Shown piece by piece: positions 13,941 through 16,638 of a DNA stretch of 16,638 nt; the stretch's first letter is position 1; each line of letters starts with the position of its first letter. The stretch covers positions 1-16,638 of the forward strand of contig JAUPLM010000112.1 in NCBI GenBank assembly GCA_030836965.1. The letters are read 5' to 3'. The notes beneath the pieces were generated by a model that worked only from the letters and a program-made list of their open reading frames with translations, made no database searches and was not told where the DNA came from. Made by a program: the position numbers and the translations under genes. Origin of the DNA: Thermodesulfobacteriota bacterium. Lineage in GTDB: Bacteria > Desulfobacterota > Desulfobacteria > Desulfobacterales > RPRI01.

Positions 13941-15422
13941 GTGACAGTCTTGCGAGAAAAAGAATATCTCAAAAACCGGTATAATGCTATTTTTTCTTCT
14001 ATAGGAATGATCCTTCTCCTTTCCGGTTTATTGATGCTTACCCCGTTTCTTGTCTTATTCGCATATCCCGGTGAAGCAGTGCATCTCCTGGCGTATGGCG
14101 TTCCCGCCGGTTGCCTTGGCCTCACGGGGGTTTTAATGCGCAGATTATTCCGCCCTTCTTCTAAAGTCACCCTTTCAATACAGGAGGGTGGTGTGATCGT
14201 CCTCATCAGCTGGATGGTAGTCATTCTTTTTTCAGCATGGCCATTCATGGCGGTTCTCGGAATTCCATTCTCCAGAGCCGTTTTTGAGTCGGTCAGCGGG
14301 TGGACTACCACAGGTCTTTCCATTGTAGATGTTGCAGCTGCCGGTCCAATGATCCTGCTGTGGCGCAGCATTACCCAGCTTGCCGGAGGAGCGGGCTTGG
14401 CCATTATAATGATGTCTGCCATTGTCGGACCCACAGGTGTGAGTATTTCAAGCGCTGAAGGGCGGAGCGACCAACTGGCGCCGCATGTGAGGCAATCGGC
14501 ACGATTGGTGCTGATCATTTATTCATGTTACGCTGTTGTCGGAACTCTTGCTTACCGGATGGCAGGCATGTCGGTCTTCGACGCCGTAAATCACTCTTTT
14601 GCTGCCGTCTCCACGGGTGGATTTTCAACGCGCGTGGAGAGCATCGGCTATTGGAATTCCCCGGTTATTGAGGCGGTGACGGTGCCGCTCATGCTGCTAG
14701 GTAATTTGAGCTTCGTTACCGCCTGGTTTTTATGGCGCGGGAAACTCAGGCTCGTTGTCAGAAACGGTGAGGTCCGCCTTCTAGCCGTGCTGATACCCAT
14801 ATCCGTAGCAGCCTTGTTCATTTTCACCTGCCGGGCACTCTATCCGCAGATCGACAAATCGATTCGAGTAGCCGTTTTCGAAACAATAACGGCTATTACC
14901 ACCACGGGATTTTCAACTGTCAGTTATGGGAACTGGAATGCCTTAGGAGTGTTCGTGTTGATTATGCTAATGCTCATCGGCGGAGGGACTTGCTCGACGG
15001 CCGGCGGCATCAAGCAGTTTCGCGTATATCTTGTCTGGAAGTTGGTAGTCTGGGAGATCAGGCGGGCTTTAATACCACGCACCGCGGTAATGGAACGTCC
15101 GATATGGGAGGGGAATCGGCGCATATTTGTAGATGATGCCAGGGTTCGTATGGTAGCTGTTTTTATCTTCCTGTACCTGGGAATATATGGAATAGGAACC
15201 ATGATTCTGTGCATTTGCGGCTTCAGTCTTTCGGACTCTCTTTTTGAATTCGCATCTGCGATAGGAACTGTTGGCATCTCGGTGGGGGTGACTTCCGCAA
15301 AGATGCCGGATATTGCTTTGTGGGCGGAGACACTTGCCATGTTTCTCGGGAGGCTGGAATTCTTCGTAGTGGTTATCAGTTTGATCAAGCTCGGGAGGGA
15401 TGGCCGGCTGGCAATTGCGTGA
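13941..15422 (+). CDS. trkH: TrkH-family potassium uptake channel subunit
   Basis: The protein has 493 residues with the four membrane-loop-membrane repeats of the Trk/Ktr/HKT superfamily. The selectivity-filter glycines are visible in each loop: G125 (GWTTTGLS), G226 (VSTGGFS), G323 (ITTTGFS) and G445 (GTVGIS). All four are kept, as expected for a K+ pathway. It should form the membrane pore gated by the two RCK proteins encoded just upstream. The start is uncertain: GTG 13941 has no well-spaced ribosome site, whereas TTG 13950 has AAGGGTG 6 bases upstream; the difference is three residues. It is the last gene of the operon, and a strong terminator follows 33 bases after the stop. Confidence 0.93.
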   Translation: MTVLREKEYLKNRYNAIFSSIGMILLLSGLLMLTPFLVLFAYPGEAVHLLAYGVPAGCLGLTGVLMRRLFRPSSKVTLSIQEGGVIVLISWMVVILFSAWPFMAVLGIPFSRAVFESVSGWTTTGLSIVDVAAAGPMILLWRSITQLAGGAGLAIIMMSAIVGPTGVSISSAEGRSDQLAPHVRQSARLVLIIYSCYAVVGTLAYRMAGMSVFDAVNHSFAAVSTGGFSTRVESIGYWNSPVIEAVTVPLMLLGNLSFVTAWFLWRGKLRLVVRNGEVRLLAVLIPISVAALFIFTCRALYPQIDKSIRVAVFETITAITTTGFSTVSYGNWNALGVFVLIMLMLIGGGTCSTAGGIKQFRVYLVWKLVVWEIRRALIPRTAVMERPIWEGNRRIFVDDARVRMVAVFIFLYLGIYGIGTMILCICGFSLSDSLFEFASAIGTVGISVGVTSAKMPDIALWAETLAMFLGRLEFFVVVISLIKLGRDGRLAIA

Positions 15423-15454
15423 ATATAAAATGGTAAGGTAAACCGGGTGTTATG

Positions 15455-15487
15455 AAAAACTCTCTTTGTAGTTGTAGAGAGTTTTTT
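15455..15487 (+). terminator. Intrinsic terminator after trkH
   Basis: AAAAACTCTCT (15455-15465) and AGAGAGTTTTT (15476-15486) form an 11-bp perfect stem with a 10-base loop, and the T-run continues to 15487. The A-run on the left side would also let it act on the other strand. Confidence 0.85.
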
Positions 15488-15489
15488 GT

Positions 15490-15518
15490 TTGACTTGATA
15501 GGGGATTGTATGTATTGA
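15490..15518 (+). promoter_or_regulatory. Candidate promoter of the TetR/SulP unit
   Basis: TTGACT at 15490-15495 and a weak TATTGA at 15513-15518 are 17 bases apart. Being between a terminator and the palindrome ahead of tetR makes this placement reasonable; the -10 match alone is poor. Confidence 0.4.
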
Positions 15519-15545
15519 AAACCGAGTGTGTGCTCAGTCGGTTTT
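15518..15545. promoter_or_regulatory. Palindrome before tetR: operator or second terminator
   Basis: AAAACCGA (15518-15525) and TCGGTTTT (15538-15545) are perfect inverted repeats. An inner GAG/CTC pair (15524-15526 and 15533-15535) also exists. It adjoins the candidate promoter and ends 22 bases before the tetR start, as expected for an autoregulatory operator. The T-run (15542-15548) also fits an intrinsic terminator. Confidence 0.5.
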
Positions 15546-15567
15546 TTTATTGGTAGAGGAGGCAGGT

Positions 15568-16146
15568 TTGTCAAAAAAAGAAGTTATATTAAAAGCTGCG
15601 GCAAAGCTGTTTTCGGAAAAGGGTTTTAAATATACTTCAATGGCTGAGCTTTCCCGAATTACAGGGGCAGCCGAAGGCACGATTTTTTATCATTTTAAAA
15701 GCAAAGAGGAACTGTTTTTATCTATACTGGAAAGGATCAGGGAGACCGTATCTGCTGAGATAAAAAATCATTTCAGCGGGAACAGATATTCAACCGGCAT
15801 GGAAATGATGGATGCCGCCGTCTCTTTTTATCTGGGTCTTCCCGGAAAGATGGAAGACTGGTTTTTTGTTCTGCACAGACATTATACATATGATCTTGCG
15901 GCTGTGAATCCGGTTTGCAAAGGGCATGTCGACGCAATCTTCAATTGTTTTTTGGACCTTTTTGAGAACGCTATAATAAGAGGACAGAAGGACGGCACAA
16001 TTGCCGATTTGCCCGCGCGCAAAACAGCCTGTATAATATTTGCCGCTGTTGACGGTCTTATCCGGTTCAACAATTACAATCTTTACAATACAAACTTGCT
16101 GTACAAGGAACTGATTGAATCCTGCAGAAGGATGCTGAAAAAATAA
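15568..16146 (+). CDS. TetR/AcrR-family transcriptional regulator
   Basis: The protein has 192 residues from TTG 15568, which is preceded by an AGAGGAGG ribosome site with 5-base spacing; an in-frame start 42 bases earlier would fall inside the palindrome. The N-terminal ~50 residues are a typical TetR helix-turn-helix (KEVILKAAAKLFSEKGFKYT, then AAEGTIFYHFKSKEELF). The remaining ~140 residues form the helical ligand-binding and dimer domain, which is not diagnostic of a ligand. It probably represses its own promoter via the palindrome just upstream. It may also control the SulP gene, which starts 22 bases after its stop and would be co-transcribed. Confidence 0.92.
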   Translation: MSKKEVILKAAAKLFSEKGFKYTSMAELSRITGAAEGTIFYHFKSKEELFLSILERIRETVSAEIKNHFSGNRYSTGMEMMDAAVSFYLGLPGKMEDWFFVLHRHYTYDLAAVNPVCKGHVDAIFNCFLDLFENAIIRGQKDGTIADLPARKTACIIFAAVDGLIRFNNYNLYNTNLLYKELIESCRRMLKK

Positions 16147-16168
16147 CATAATGAAATAGGTGCTGAAT

Positions 16169-16638
16169 ATGCTGACCCGAATTTTTCCTTTTCTGGCCTG
16201 GTTTAAAAAGTACAGTCTCGAAGCGTTCAGGATTGATGCTGTTTCCGGATTGACTGTGGCCCTTGTTCTTGTTCCTCAATCAATGGCCTACGCCCAGCTG
16301 GCGGGGCTGCCTCCGTATTACGGGCTTTATGCCTCCTTCATTCCTCCCATGATTGCCGCACTTTTCGGTTCAAGCCGCCAGCTTGCGACTGGTCCTGTAG
16401 CGGTAGTTTCTCTGATGACAGCAGCCTCTCTTGAACCGCTTGCCACCGCCGGAAGCGAAGGCTTTATCGCATATGCAATCCTGATGGCTCTTATGGTCGG
16501 AGTCTTTCAATTTGCGCTCGGGGTCTTAAAACTCGGCCTGGTTGTCAATTTTCTCTCTCATCCTGTTGTAAACGGTTTCACAAATGCCGCCGCCATAATA
16601 ATAGCCACTTCCCAGCTCTCAAAGATGTTCGGTGTCAA
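16169..16638 (+). CDS. SulP-family anion transporter, 3' truncated by window end
   Basis: The first 156 residues are present, and the frame is open to the end of the window. The N-terminal SulP hallmarks are clear: DAVSGLTVALVLVPQSMAYA, then LAGLPPYYGLYASFIPP, the SRQLATGPVAVVSL stretch, and a FLSHPVVNGFTNAAAI segment. SulP proteins move sulfate, bicarbonate or other anions. Which one, and whether a C-terminal STAS domain exists, cannot be told from this part. ATG 16169 has AGGTG 6 bases upstream. It is likely in one operon with the TetR gene. Confidence 0.92.
   Translation, partial: MLTRIFPFLAWFKKYSLEAFRIDAVSGLTVALVLVPQSMAYAQLAGLPPYYGLYASFIPPMIAALFGSSRQLATGPVAVVSLMTAASLEPLATAGSEGFIAYAILMALMVGVFQFALGVLKLGLVVNFLSHPVVNGFTNAAAIIIATSQLSKMFGV

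Overview
The window looks like chromosomal DNA of an anaerobic member of the Desulfobacterota (sulfate-reducing 'deltaproteobacteria'). That is an inference from gene content: a Hyf-type membrane complex with a metal-site-deficient large subunit, sigma-54 regulators, single-domain response regulators, and two different anion-transporter families. No marker gene fixes the genus. Nothing resembling rRNA, tRNA, CRISPR or a transposase was seen.

Layout. (1) Positions 1-3233, plus strand: the tail of a Hyf/Ehr operon. It holds the end of a HyfF-like proton-pumping subunit, a HyfG-like fused NuoC/NuoD-type large subunit, and a HyfI-like ferredoxin/NuoB-type small subunit. The large subunit lacks three of the four Cys that hold the Ni-Fe site, so this is probably an energy-converting-hydrogenase-related (Ehr) complex rather than a hydrogenase. 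(2) 3234-3450: a convergent intergenic region with a hairpin, four tandem 8-mers and an 11-bp inverted repeat. (3) 8398-3451, minus strand: a compact six-gene operon with two stand-alone receiver proteins, a CBS-pair protein, an SLC13/DASS-type transporter, a second paralogous CBS-pair protein, and a large left-handed beta-helix protein. A good sigma-70 promoter precedes it. No kinase is encoded in it. (4) 8399-8721: a divergent regulatory region with several inverted repeats. (5) 8722-15422, plus strand: an NtrC/AlgB-type sigma-54 activator, then a near-consensus sigma-54 promoter at 10207-10222. The promoter reads into a sensor kinase, a receiver-TPR protein, two TrkA-type RCK proteins and TrkH. 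(6) 15455-15487: a strong terminator. (7) 15568-16638, plus strand: a TetR regulator behind a palindrome that could be its operator, followed by a SulP anion transporter cut by the window end.

How it fits together. The sigma-54 activator probably switches on the adjacent kinase/Trk operon, giving a two-component circuit (one kinase, two possible receiver partners) over potassium uptake. The minus-strand operon looks like a phosphorylation- and nucleotide-gated anion transport module: receivers and CBS proteins flank a transporter whose sodium/substrate signature motifs are unusual. This module is the best candidate here for an undescribed system. The Ehr complex is the most striking enzymological feature.
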